Source: Siphlonurus alternatus (Eukaryota > Arthropoda > Insecta > Ephemeroptera > Siphlonuridae). From it: 64,000 nucleotides of DNA. The stretch covers positions 13,551,628-13,615,627 of the forward strand of contig OX463783.1 in assembly GCA_949825025.1 (NCBI GenBank). The letters are read 5' to 3'. A program made the translations under genes and the position numbers. Position 1 is the first letter of the stretch. Each line of letters opens with the position of its first letter. This document shows, piece after piece, positions 35,845 through 46,497 of this stretch. The notes below the pieces were generated by a model that was not told the DNA's origin, did not search any database, and saw nothing but the letters and a program-made list of their open reading frames with translations.

Positions 35845-37457
35845 TTACTGGTAATCAAAATTAAAAGGTTCGAACACCCTACTAAATGGTGCGTGGCAAT
35901 AGTATGGTTCATAAAAACGGTTATTAGTATAACTATACTGCTGCTGATAATTAAATGGAGAGTGTGGAGTAACACGTTGATTGAAAATCAAGGAGTAAAT
36001 TTGCATCTGCTGGGGATTATACTGTTGTGCATTCATTCGATAAGTATTAAATTGTTGTGTGTTTGTCTGGTAGTTGGTAAATTGAGGAGTACTCATTTGA
36101 TGGGTGTTATAATTTTGATACTTAAAATAATTTAGGTGTGTTGTATGAGGAGTACATGGTTTAGGATAGGATTTAGTTTGAGCAGCAAGACATGTACTTA
36201 AATTGTTCTTAGAAGATTCTTTACTACAGTAAAATTTATTTGACCGTGTCATTGATATTGAGTTTGTTTTTGAGACAATTGTAGTGATTGGCATTACATT
36301 TTCTTTCTTTATATCTGTATCACATAGAGGATCTTTTTCATGCTTCACACCTAGTGTTGACAGTTCTTTATATATTGTGATTATCATATCCTCATCACAG
36401 AAAATATCCTGAATGATTTGTTTTACAATATCCCAAGGAATAAATTCATTTTCATTTGCTATGGTTGGCATTGCCAGATTTTTGATTCCATACATTCTAC
36501 ATGAATCTCTAAGTTGATACATACATTTGATAATATCTGGTAATGATGGTTTCTCATGTGGAGTTTTCTTGCTTATAATATAAAAAATATATCTACCTTT
36601 ATTATTAATTGCAGCTACATCACCAACTTTTCTACCTTGATTTCGTAACATTTTTTGATGATAATGATATATTTCATCAAATTTTAATGCCATACCTTCA
36701 GTCATTTCAAATGTTTCATCTAAGCAAATAGCTAATGCTGTAGTGTTTGAAGAAAATAAGAGATCACCAAATATTTCTTCATAGACCAGTGAATCTTTTA
36801 CTGTATTTATGTGAGCAAAAGGAATTAAATTTTGTAGTTTGTCACTAGAACTATTTGGGTTTAATTCATCAAAGGTTTCATTTTTATTTGAATTTTTCAA
36901 AACACTGTATGGACCAAATGAAGCCAAATCTTTTTTATTTGGTACAAAAGGGATACTGATATTTTGATTAGTTTTACATTTCTTTGTTGGATTTAACAAA
37001 TCTAAATTAGAAGAAGCAGAAATATGAATATTTTGATTACTATCATATTGTGAAATTTCCATCTCTATAATTTCTTGTTTTGTTTTTCTATTTAAACCAA
37101 CTCCTGAAGAGTCAAATTCTTTTTTTATATTTCCTATTTGGGCTGAGCTAATACTTGAAGTATCATTGTAACTAGGTAATTCAATTTCTATTAATTTGTA
37201 AGTAGTAATATTTTCCTCTAATTCCTGCTTGATTACTGAAGTAATATCTCCCTGCAGTTCTCTATTATTGTTGCTACAAGGAAGTTTCTGCATGCAGAAA
37301 GAGTTTTCTAGAGAAGAATTAGCAACTAAAGAAGTTGACATGCAAGGAGGCATGCATGAAGAGGCCAGGAGATGCAAGGCTTTGTTCGTACCAGTAGGGG
37401 TGGCAGCAGCAACCTTGCGGGACAGAGGGCAGGGTTGTCCAGGTTTTTCTGCAGCAC
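35845..37457 (-). CDS. Alternative last exon with OARD1/TARG1-like macro domain (copy 1)
   Basis: Open for about 536 residues from acceptor CTATTATGTTTCAG at 37458, entry phase 1. The leader AAEKPGQPCPLSRK aligns with the start of the next exon downstream (STKKTARPCPLSCK), so the two are paralogs. Residues about 225-365 look like a macro domain of the OARD1 (TARG1) kind: a GDLLF motif, a GDVAAI strand, RYIFYIISKK, a long helix, then LAMPTIAN and ITIY. In human OARD1 the catalytic residues are Lys84 and Asp125. Here the Lys position is kept (first K of ISKK) but the Asp position is Glu (ENEF). The N-terminal part has several psi-K-x-E sumoylation-type motifs (VIKQEL, IKKEF). The C-terminal 130 residues are rich in Asn, Gln, Tyr and Thr, prion-like in composition. 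No zinc finger is present. ADP-ribose binding or hydrolysis is inferred from the fold only. Confidence 0.82.
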
Positions 37458-38258
37458 CTGAAACATAATAGAAATGGCATGAGGTTCTGTTGACAGTATT
37501 CATGAAGGCAAAAGTGTAAAATAGATCTTAACAATTGTTAGTGTGTTTCTGTATGATATACAAAGACTAAAGAGATATAGAGGACATAAAGGACCAAGAG
37601 ATGACGTCTGAAAATTTTGCTCTTTGCATCAAGGATATGGCAATACCTATAGCATGGGGAGAATTACAAAAATTATCAAATTTTTAGGAAAGAAATCACT
37701 TATGAAGTTGAAATATTTTCTTATATTTGTCTGAAAGTATTTGACAACTAATTATGGTGTTCACATTTCTGTAAAATTATGCTGTGGCTGCTGACAGAGC
37801 ATTTACATGATTTTACAACGTTAATCATATACAGCAATCCTCGCCAGACGCACGTAGTTCCAGCAGTTACCACTAAGTTCGCACTAACTTTATGACACCA
37901 ATAAAAGATTTTTCTTTTTTTTTTTTTTAATAATCTTTTGGGGAAGGGCAATGTGAGGAGGGTAAACAATATGAATTGCTTTTGATAATTTCTTCTGCAT
38001 ATAAAATCAATTTTTTTCCAATAATGAACTACATTAAATTACATTTTTTTTTTTTTAAATGTCAGTGCAAGAAAAATAATTCAGTAAAATGGTGCAGAAT
38101 GTCATTGCCTTATTTTTCAAGCAATAACAGAAAATTCAGATAATAAACTGGTATTGACAATTTTAGTGACCTCTATTCTGTTATACTTCTTCAGCTGTCA
38201 CCAAAAATATAGGGATTGATTATCTTTAACTTTCTTGATCAATTTAATTATATAAGCT
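37458..38258. other. Intron upstream of macro exon 1, nothing seen
   Basis: No in-phase exon accepted. Confidence 0.4.
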
Positions 38259-38546
38259 ATGGAGGCTTCAAGTGATGTGCTTTCGCTGCGCAACTGTTTG
38301 TCGCTAAGGTCCATCTTGCACTTGAAAATGAAGCAAAGTGTTTTTTTAACTTTTCTCAGTTATAAATCAAGTAAAAAATCTAAATCTTTAATTATCTACT
38401 TTATTTTTCAGTTTGGACCAAAGTTCCGTAAAGGAATTATCCCTGAAAAATCTTATTCTTGGTGAAAAAACGAATTCACGTTTTTTTTACACAGGTTTGG
38501 TATAGCGGGTGGGATCACCGAAAAATCAGCTGACTTGAAGCCTCTA
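38259..38546. mobile_element. Inverted-repeat element, GGAGGCTTCAAGT ends (copy 2)
   Basis: Partner of 13203-13495, with the same interior. Confidence 0.8.
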
Positions 38547-39672
38547 TTCATGATACTCAATTATTTTTTTTCAAAATTTCTCTTAACTCAGCAGATTGTC
38601 TATAAAAAAACTCAGCTGCATTTCATTTTTTTTAATATCATTTAATGTAAAGCCGGTACTACACAATACAATTTCTCTTATATATTGCATATCATTTTTC
38701 CTTACAAAATTGTAATACAGGCTTATATAAGTCAACTTTTTTGTTTTGCATAATATATAATACAATCACAAGCAAGACCAGACAATTGAACATTTGTGAT
38801 AAGTGCTATTTTCATGTCTCTAAACATTGAAAGCATAACCTTTATTCCAAATGTCAATGTTCATCTTTAAGTCTCATAATGATAGTAACAGTAATGATAA
38901 TGATAGTAGCTTCTAAATGAAGGACATTCAGCTCCATGAAATAATAATGCTTTCTTTTTAAGATTTCTTATGAAAAGTGTTACTTAATTTTGTTATTGAA
39001 TTAATTGTAATTTTGTTAAGCTGTAATTAATGAATTAGCTTTCTGAATTAATTTTGTCTTACAAATTAAGCCAACAGGAAAAAAACTATATCAGCAGTCT
39101 AACATACATTGCATTATCCTAATTGTGTCATTTAATTTATACTCAAACTGTTGTGTCTTGCTAAATCATAATCTCACCTTATACCCAAGTATCTATATAG
39201 GTAACTTATTCAGCACCAAAAGAGTGTTAAAAATTAAATAATTTTATTATGTGATGTAAAATATATGAAGTGTCCTGTTACTCAATTATCACAAGATATT
39301 TTTTTTTTTAATTATTTTATTAATTTATTTATTTTTAAATAAAAGAGAGGTCAGAAAGAATTTTATGTGGTATATTTGCCAGATAATAGTAATAATTTTT
39401 GTGGTAATATTTTTGTTATTAGTGACACATTCAACACTCCATAAAGGTGTAAATAAAAATAAAATAAAGTGTAAATGAAATAGATAACCTATGTGTAAAA
39501 AAACATACTTTTATTTGTATTATTATAACTACATCAAATCATACAAAATATTTCACAGATTTCACTGTAAAAATCCTTAAAATAATTTATTAACTGAAAG
39601 GCCATGAAAAATAATAGTTAAATAATGTTTTTGTTTTTTTTTTCTTCCCTCTTATCACTATAGGATTATTAC
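38547..39672. other. Intron, nothing seen
   Basis: A donor-like AAG|GTGAGA at about 39178 has no open frame upstream. Confidence 0.4.
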
Positions 39673-41267
39673 CAGTGGTGAAAGTAAGCCGGTGCGCGCC
39701 AGTGCGCCGCACTGGTAAGACATTTGACGCCAGTGCGGCGCACTGGTAAGACACTGATCTAAATTTACTAAAAAAATCAAAAAAATTCAATGAAAAAACA
39801 ATATTTGGAAGTGTGAACAGATCACTTTATAAAACATTATGCATGACAGTTCTTGTACTTTCATTTTATTTATCTCACAAAGTTTTAACTTGCAATTTCT
39901 TTGAAAGTCAAAATTTTGTACTAAAAAATAATTGAAATCTATTTTATTTATTTTTTTCATTGCGCAAAAAATGAATTATTAGGCCTGTTCGTAAACCCTG
40001 CTCGCGGTGTACTCTGAGCAAATTTACGAACAAAAATCATGACATCATTTGCACTGCACTCCTTACACCACCATCTGCGCTGGTGTAAGAAATTGGTGTA
40101 AAAGTGTACACCGAGCAGGGTTTACTAACAGGTCTATTAATATGTAATATGAAATTGTTGCATTGTAAATAAATAGTAAATACTGGAGTAAAACATTTAT
40201 ATTTTAAAAGACGACAATAAAAAAGTTAATTTTAATATTTTTCTCATAAATTAACGCCTTTTTTATGGCGAGCCTGAGAACAGACTTATTTATTATAATA
40301 GTTTTTTAATTTTTTTTAAATCAAGGAAGTATTTTTTATAATTTGTATACATTTTTTTTTAGATATCTGTATGTTTACTGGGTTTACTATTTTATCTTCA
40401 ATTTTTATATAAAGTGATAAAAGCCAGCACTTTTTTAAATTGTAACCTTTCATCTTTTTGGAATTTTTTGTTTAAATTAATTATTGAGACATTTAAAACA
40501 TTAATTTAATTATTTAAAAAAATTGTAACATTTATTAAATTATAAAACATTCTAAATTGTGAAACATATTTTTATTTTAACACTGCTGCTATGAGACACA
40601 TACAACGAACATCGAAGTGCTTGTTTGTGACTTTCTTTCATATTAAAAATTATATTTAAATTTTCATTAGCCAGCACAGGAAATATTTTTGATTTTTTTT
40701 TATCAATTTAATATGACACTACATTTTTTTTTTTTACTCAATCCGTTAAAAGTTTGAATAAGTATTTAATTTTACTTATTTTGTGGGTTAATTCCCATAA
40801 TGATTTTCAATATTTTTTCCCGTACGGCTCCGTAAAAAATATATTATTTGTAAATTGAAAATTCATTTAAAAAATAATTCATCATAGATTACGTAGAGGT
40901 GTTTTTTAATTGGTACTATGGCGTAGATCAAATGAAGTTTGAGTAAAAAGCTGTTTTCTGTGCCATAAATTTGCATGTTAAAAGCAAAACAGCCTCCGAA
41001 ACACCAACTTTGGGAATTTCTTGGTGTTAATTTCTCAATAGAGATGCAGGTTAAAATATTTTTAGAACATAAATTCTTAAAAAAAATAATAGCTCACTCG
41101 ACTTTAAATATTATAATTTTATAAATCAATTTTAGTGCAACTTTTCAATAATAAAAAAAAAGCCACGCCCCTTTTCCCCAAAAAATCGCGCCTCCGGCGG
41201 GGGTTCGGGCCCTTCAGGCCTCTATCTGAAGCGCACTGATAAGAAATTGAAACTACTTTCACCACTG
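39673..41267. mobile_element. hAT-like non-autonomous element, 1.6 kb
   Basis: Ends CAGTGGTGAAAGTA and TACTTTCACCACTG, flanked by ATTATTAC and ATTATTAT, an 8-base target duplication with one mismatch as expected for hAT. No transposase frame is seen. It contains a smaller element (39981-40136) and a partial TAAAGTAGAGTGAGC-family copy (40784-41109). Confidence 0.75.
39981..40136. mobile_element. Inverted-repeat element nested in the hAT-like element
   Basis: AGGCCTGTTCGTAAACCCTG at the left, CAGGGTTTACTAACAGGTCT at the right. Confidence 0.75.
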
Positions 41268-41669
41268 ATTATTATTATAATAATTTATAAATTAGAAATC
41301 ATTTAGAAATATGTTTCACATATTTTCTTGAGGTTATTGCTATAATCCTAGCATTACCAAGAGGGAAGGAAGGTTGATATGAAAATAGTGGGTGCTGAAT
41401 TGTGCTTACTATTTCATGTTATATTATACAACTTTTTTAGTGTTTTTGTGCCTATAGTTCTATGTATGTTTCTTATCTATCATGTCTGTGTTTTCTACAT
41501 TTTATTTCTATACGTGTATCTACATCTAATTGTATCTGTAAACTATTTGTGTTTAATAAATGAAAATTATTTATTACAAGGTCTTCTCGTCTCATTTCTT
41601 ATAAGACAAGTGGCATAAAGTCTTGATGGTAGAGTACAATCATCATGACACATGATCATTGCTTTGAGG

Positions 41670-42602
41670 TTACATAAACATTCTTACTGCCTCTGTGTCG
41701 ATGAACTTGCAAGATGGAAAGGGGTATGTTCCTGGCTGAATAATTTGTTGTTGAGGACCATTTCTTACTGCAATCCTATGTAAAGCAATCCCACCACGTT
41801 CAAGACTAGTAGTATCTACGTTTGTTGGCCATCCAGTTTGCATATGATTCGCTACTGCTAATTGAGAGGAGGAAATACTGATTAGCTGAGGCCTAGCTGT
41901 TCCTTGTACTAAAATATACTGCGAAATATGTGTTGAATTTGGCCAAGCAGTCTCTAGTACTTGTAATGGAGGTAACGGAAGAGGTACAGGTAATGCTAGT
42001 GGTAATGTCCTTGGAGTTAGTCCAATCGAATGAGATTGAGGTAAGAGAGCCATTGTTAAAGGTACATCTTGTGGGGATGGTTGAGGTAAGAGAGCCATTG
42101 TTAAAGGTACATCTTGTGGGGATGGTTGAGGTAAGAGAGCCGTTGTTAAAGGTACTCCTTGTGGGGATGGTTGAGGTAAGAGAGCCATTGTTAAAGGTAC
42201 ATCTTGTGGGGATGGTTGAGGTAAAAGAGCCCTTGTGTGTGGGGATGTGAAAACGTGTTGCTCCGTAATCGGAGCTTGCAGCTGTGGTAAAGAAATCTTG
42301 CAAACTAGTTTTGTCGCTGCTTTAGTTGAGACTCCCACTTTAGAAGATTTAGATTTAGTGGCTCCTGCAGCAGGTTTCAAGCCTGTTCGCATGGAGGACG
42401 GAGGCAAGAGTTGTCTTTGCAGCTGGTCGCGATTAGGACTGTTTTGTACGACTGCCTGGCAGATTTGGTAAGAACGTTCCAGGTTTATAGTGCCGGGAGG
42501 AGGAGGCTTGTTGGATGATCGAGAGCCGCGCCTACGAGCTGCTGCCCCTACAAATACCGAAGCTACAGCTGCTTCTGGTAAGGTATTGGCGATTGTAGGC
42601 CG
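41670..42602 (-). CDS. Alternative last exon, Pro/Gln/Ala-rich with 15-residue repeats
   Basis: Open to a stop at 41670. The best acceptor is TTTTGTCGCCCAG just above 42602, entering in phase 0 (CGG CCT ACA), giving about 310 residues; the frame stays open to an ATG at 42671, so the start could be a little upstream. It begins with an Ala/Arg-rich stretch containing a basic RRRGSR patch, then a basic K/S-rich stretch, then 4-5 tandem copies of a 15-residue unit (ALLPQPSPQDVPLTM and variants), then a proline/leucine tract. No zinc finger or known domain is visible. GC content is clearly above the flanks, supporting coding. A GT at 42535 (GCTC|GTAGGC) would be in phase 1. AATAAA on the minus strand lies near 41569-41574. 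Function unknown; it could be a disordered activation-type tail. It may not belong to the same locus, as only strand, position and phase connect it. Confidence 0.65.
   Translation of the reverse strand, partial: RPTIANTLPEAAVASVFVGAAARRRGSRSSNKPPPPGTINLERSYQICQAVVQNSPNRDQLQRQLLPPSSMRTGLKPAAGATKSKSSKVGVSTKAATKLVCKISLPQLQAPITEQHVFTSPHTRALLPQPSPQDVPLTMALLPQPSPQGVPLTTALLPQPSPQDVPLTMALLPQPSPQDVPLTMALLPQSHSIGLTPRTLPLALPVPLPLPPLQVLETAWPNSTHISQYILVQGTARPQLISISSSQLAVANHMQTGWPTNVDTTSLERGGIALHRIAVRNGPQQQIIQPGTYPFPSCKFIDTEAVRMFM
42033..42240 (-). repeat. 45-base coding tandem repeat in the 42602 exon
   Basis: Four near-identical units plus a partial one, encoding ALLPQPSPQDVPLTM. Confidence 0.9.
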
Positions 42603-43896
42603 CTGGGCGACAAAACCAAAACCTGGTGGTAGTACCATTGAATGAGTGACTGAGTTTTTATATTCTAACATAAATTAACATAATTGGATTTACCATTCAT
42701 CTAGAAAAATTACCCTGAGCATACTGTGATTAAGGAAGCAGTCCAGTTTCACAACTTATACAACAGTTACACTGTTCAAGAAATTCTACAATTTTTCTAC
42801 CTATAGTAAAAACACACCAGGATGTTTTCCTGTTTTTTTTTTCCATTCCTTTCTTACAAAAATCAAACCATTTTACTATGGATTAAAATTCTTTCAATGC
42901 AAATCTTTAATCAATCAATTTAAGAAGTACAGTAATTCAATGCTGTTTAAAAAAACAACAATCTTGTTCTGCATTTTTTTTTTTTTTAACTTTATAATAT
43001 ATAATGTATATTATATATATTTTTTTAGGGCTACCAAAGGATAATTTTTTATAAATAATTTTACAATTTTTTTTATCTCATACTGCTCAATTTCCCCAAA
43101 CTATAATCAATCCATCAATTAGAGAACATGCCCATAATTATTGTAAAGAATCCTCTTCCTCTCTTTAAAAATGAACACTTAAATTTTCTGCAATAAAAAA
43201 AAATTGAGGTTGATACTCCATTACAACTTTACTGATAGCTCTAATATTGAAATAATTTTATCCTCTAAGTCAATTCTCATCATTTATTCAATTTACTCTA
43301 CATTCAAAATTACTGAAAGAATTAAAATTGTAAATTAAAATTTTGATTTTACGTTACTGAAAGAATAATTATAATTCAATATTGGTTAACAATTAGTTAA
43401 AGAGGGTATCTTTTTATGCTACCTCTCTGTATGGCGTACATAATGGACCCAGCAATGAAACGTGTTTATAAACCATTGCAGGTAAAGGTTAGTTGGATAT
43501 CTTATTTCATTGATAACAACCTCTAGTCAATATGGCCTTTAAACCTGTTTGATTGCTAGGAATTCACATAATGGGTGTAATTTATAACTAGATTTTTTAC
43601 TAATTATTAATTGCATCCAATTTTATGTAGCTATCTCTCTCCTAACTAATTCTGTTGCTACCAAGTTCCTTTTTCATATTGTTTTTTTGGGGTGCTGAGT
43701 TTAGGAATAAAAAAAGAACACAAATTTATGGAAGAAAACATTTTAATTACAGAAAATTAATAACTACAATCAAATAATAATAATTAAGGAAATATAAATG
43801 ATAAAGCATAATTGTTAAAGAATATCCCACATGAATAATTGAATTTAATAGGGTACTTTAGAAACCGTTTTAACTCTTAATTTCATATTTTGCAAA

Positions 43897-43927
<31 letters not shown>

Positions 43928-43928
43928 C
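42603..43928. other. Intron, nothing coding
   Basis: T-rich tracts, an end fragment of the TGGAGTATTG family near 43190-43223, and (AT)n at about 43904-43927. Confidence 0.4.
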
Positions 43929-44871
43929 ACGAGGGTCGTATGATAAGTTCCTTATGTCGTATAGAAAAAATCCGGCTAGATAAAATTAACAACTGTACCA
44001 GGTTAAGTAATATTTCAGTAGGTCAGATACAAATTTTTACCCCGATATCACTTATATTAATTTCTGGGGGTCAGTTTTCGTGAAGCACGGTCGGGAAATT
44101 AAAATTTGACCAAAAATTAGTACTTTTTACCAGTTTCAATATCTGTTGCAGAAAAAAGTTGATGCATGGGAAATTCATGAAAATCTCGTGAAAACATCAG
44201 AAAACCTTACTCTATCAGGCTCTAGTGCTGTTTATTTGTTACCTAAATTTTTAATAGGATATATGCCTCACTGAAGTGTACCCTTCACTGTTTGGCCAAA
44301 ATCATCTGTCATTTAAGATTTCATTAAAAAAATACACAAAATTTTGAATACAGACAGTCTTATGTAACATCAGCAAATAGCAGAGATTATGGGCTTTCTA
44401 ATGATATAATTATATTACATCTCCAACGAAAAATTACGACGAAAAAACTTGCCGCGTTAGGGGTGCCGCAAATGAGCTTTTTAAGGCCCAAAAAAAGGGT
44501 GGTGACGGTCCATGAAATTTCATAATTGCTTGTTTTTAAAGCAAAAATCAAACTATTTGCGGTGTCTGGTGGCACAGAATAGATCATTGGATCACGGCGC
44601 AATACCAAAGATAAAAAAACATCCCTGGAATATCACAGCAGTGGGTGTTATACCGGTTCAAAGTTCAAATTTAGTCAATTTTGAGGGAGCTTCACGAAAA
44701 CTGACCCCCAGAAATTAATATAAGTGATATCGGGGTAAAAATTTGTATCTGACCTATTGAAATATCATGTATCTGACCTATTGAAATATCACTTAAGTCG
44801 GTACAGTTGTTAATTTTATCTCGCTGGATTTTTTTCTATACGACTTAAGGAACTTATCATACGACCCTCGT
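43929..44871. mobile_element. Long-TIR element with ACGAGGGTCGTATGATAAGT ends (mariner-like)
   Basis: Inverted arms of about 170 bases, with CTGGGGGTCAGTTTTCGTGA and its complement at the inner edges. The CGAGGGT start recalls mori-type mariner ends. The interior of about 580 bases has no frame I recognise as transposase. Confidence 0.6.
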
Positions 44872-45992
44872 ATATAAATTGAAATCAAAATTCAAACAAA
44901 GTGTTTGAACAAAACTTGAATTGTAATTTTATAATAAAACAGATTCATCAATGATTAGCATTATACTGCATATCATTGCAAATGCTTACTCACTTATTTT
45001 AACATGCTACTAATAAAATTATATACCTTGAGTCAATTATGGTATAAAAAATAAAACCAGCACCCCTAATTTGTTAATTAAGTCAATTTAGATTAATTTG
45101 CAATTAAAATCAGATAATAAAAATATACAGTATATATAAACTCAGCAAGCCAAATCAGCAATAGAAATTACACATTCTAAAAAGGAACTTTTATTCTATA
45201 TAAACTGTTATGTACGATAGCTCATATTGTTATTATCTATGTATCTCATAGAATATAAATATACAATACAAAATAACACAAGCAGATATATACTTGAAAT
45301 TTACTTAAAATATACGAGACAAATGTAATCTCACACAATTCATGCAAAGTAAATTTACGATAAAATATTTTGTATAAAATATAAAGTTATTGTAAAATAA
45401 TTTTTTTTCCTGTAATTACGAACCACAAATTAATAAAAATATATAATTTACAAAACATATTATTATACTAAAACTACTTAGCAACTAAATAAGCAGAAGC
45501 TCACTAGCATCATCTGTCAAATTTTCAAAACTATAAGACAGAAACTAGTATGATTTTTAGAATCTATAGAGAGTTAAACAAAAATAGTGGAATTATTGTG
45601 AACATCAATCTTCAATCTTTAGGGTAATTAACACTGTTCAACCATTTGCACAACATAAAATATGATATACTGTATGTACAGTATAATTTTGTGGACAATG
45701 GTTTAAAACAAGCATAGTAATTGTTTTTTGCATAGAATGACACAGGATTTTAAAATCTCCTTAGTTTTTTTAATTTCTTACTTTTCCTTAGAAGAAAACA
45801 AATCATGAAACGAATATACTTTCATTTGATTTCACATTTTAACTTTTACAGCAACAAGATCTTTAAAATTAGTATATTTTATAGAGTACGAACAAAGAAC
45901 TTAAACACAAGTCATGCACATGCAAAAAAAGATTATCTGTATAAAATAGAAAAAAAATATATACATAAATTGAAAAATTAATAAACATAATA
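44872..45992. other. Intron, nothing seen
   Basis: AT-rich, no in-phase exon. Confidence 0.4.
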
Positions 45993-46184
45993 CAGTAAAA
46001 ACTCGTTATTACGCAACTTGTTGTTAGGAAAAACTCGATTTTGAGTAAAGTAGAATGCAATCCTGTCAAAAATAATTAGCATTGCATGGTATAGCAAAAA
46101 CTTCTTGATATAAGGTAATACTCGGTATAAGGTAAACCTAATTTCCTGGATCCCTTGACGTAACGTAATAACAAGTTTTTACTG
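45993..46184. mobile_element. pogo/Tigger-like MITE
   Basis: CAGTAAAAACTCGTTATTAC at the left, GTAATAACAAGTTTTTACTG at the right, flanked by TA. Confidence 0.85.
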
Positions 46185-46350
46185 TATGTAAAAATTCTAT
46201 AAATGATTGCTAAAATTAATAGTATGTAAATATTTTCAATAGGTTACTGAGATGTCATTCAAAACTCTTACTAATAAGTTTGATGATTAACAATATTAAA
46301 TAAGGGTTGTGACAACTAAGTATTAGAGGTAGCACCAATATGTCAGAGTG

Positions 46351-46360
46351 TTTATTTATT
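46351..46360 (-). terminator. Poly(A) signals after the 51738 exon
   Basis: Two overlapping minus-strand AATAAA hexamers about 140 bases past the stop at 46498. Confidence 0.5.
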
Positions 46361-46497
46361 ACAGGCCATTTCCTGAATTGCTTGCCCTCGGAATAGATTT
46401 ATCGTTAATAATATAATCTCAATGATGTAATACCTACATACTCCAGTTTATAAAAGCTAAACAATAATTCTCAGATCAATATTACTTGACCTATTAT

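Noticed and set aside
39170..39300. Donor-like AAG|GTGAGA
   Set aside because: Stops in the relevant frame.
42033..42240. Regular repeats that could suggest a CRISPR array
   Set aside because: Contiguous 45-base coding repeats without spacers in an animal genome.
41893..42303. Alternative frames on both strands over the 45-base repeats
   Set aside because: A 45-base repeat keeps every frame open; only the frame in phase with the acceptor is supported by the flanks.
44387..44718. Short open frames within the mariner-like element
   Set aside because: No DDE-type motif or similarity to transposase seen.
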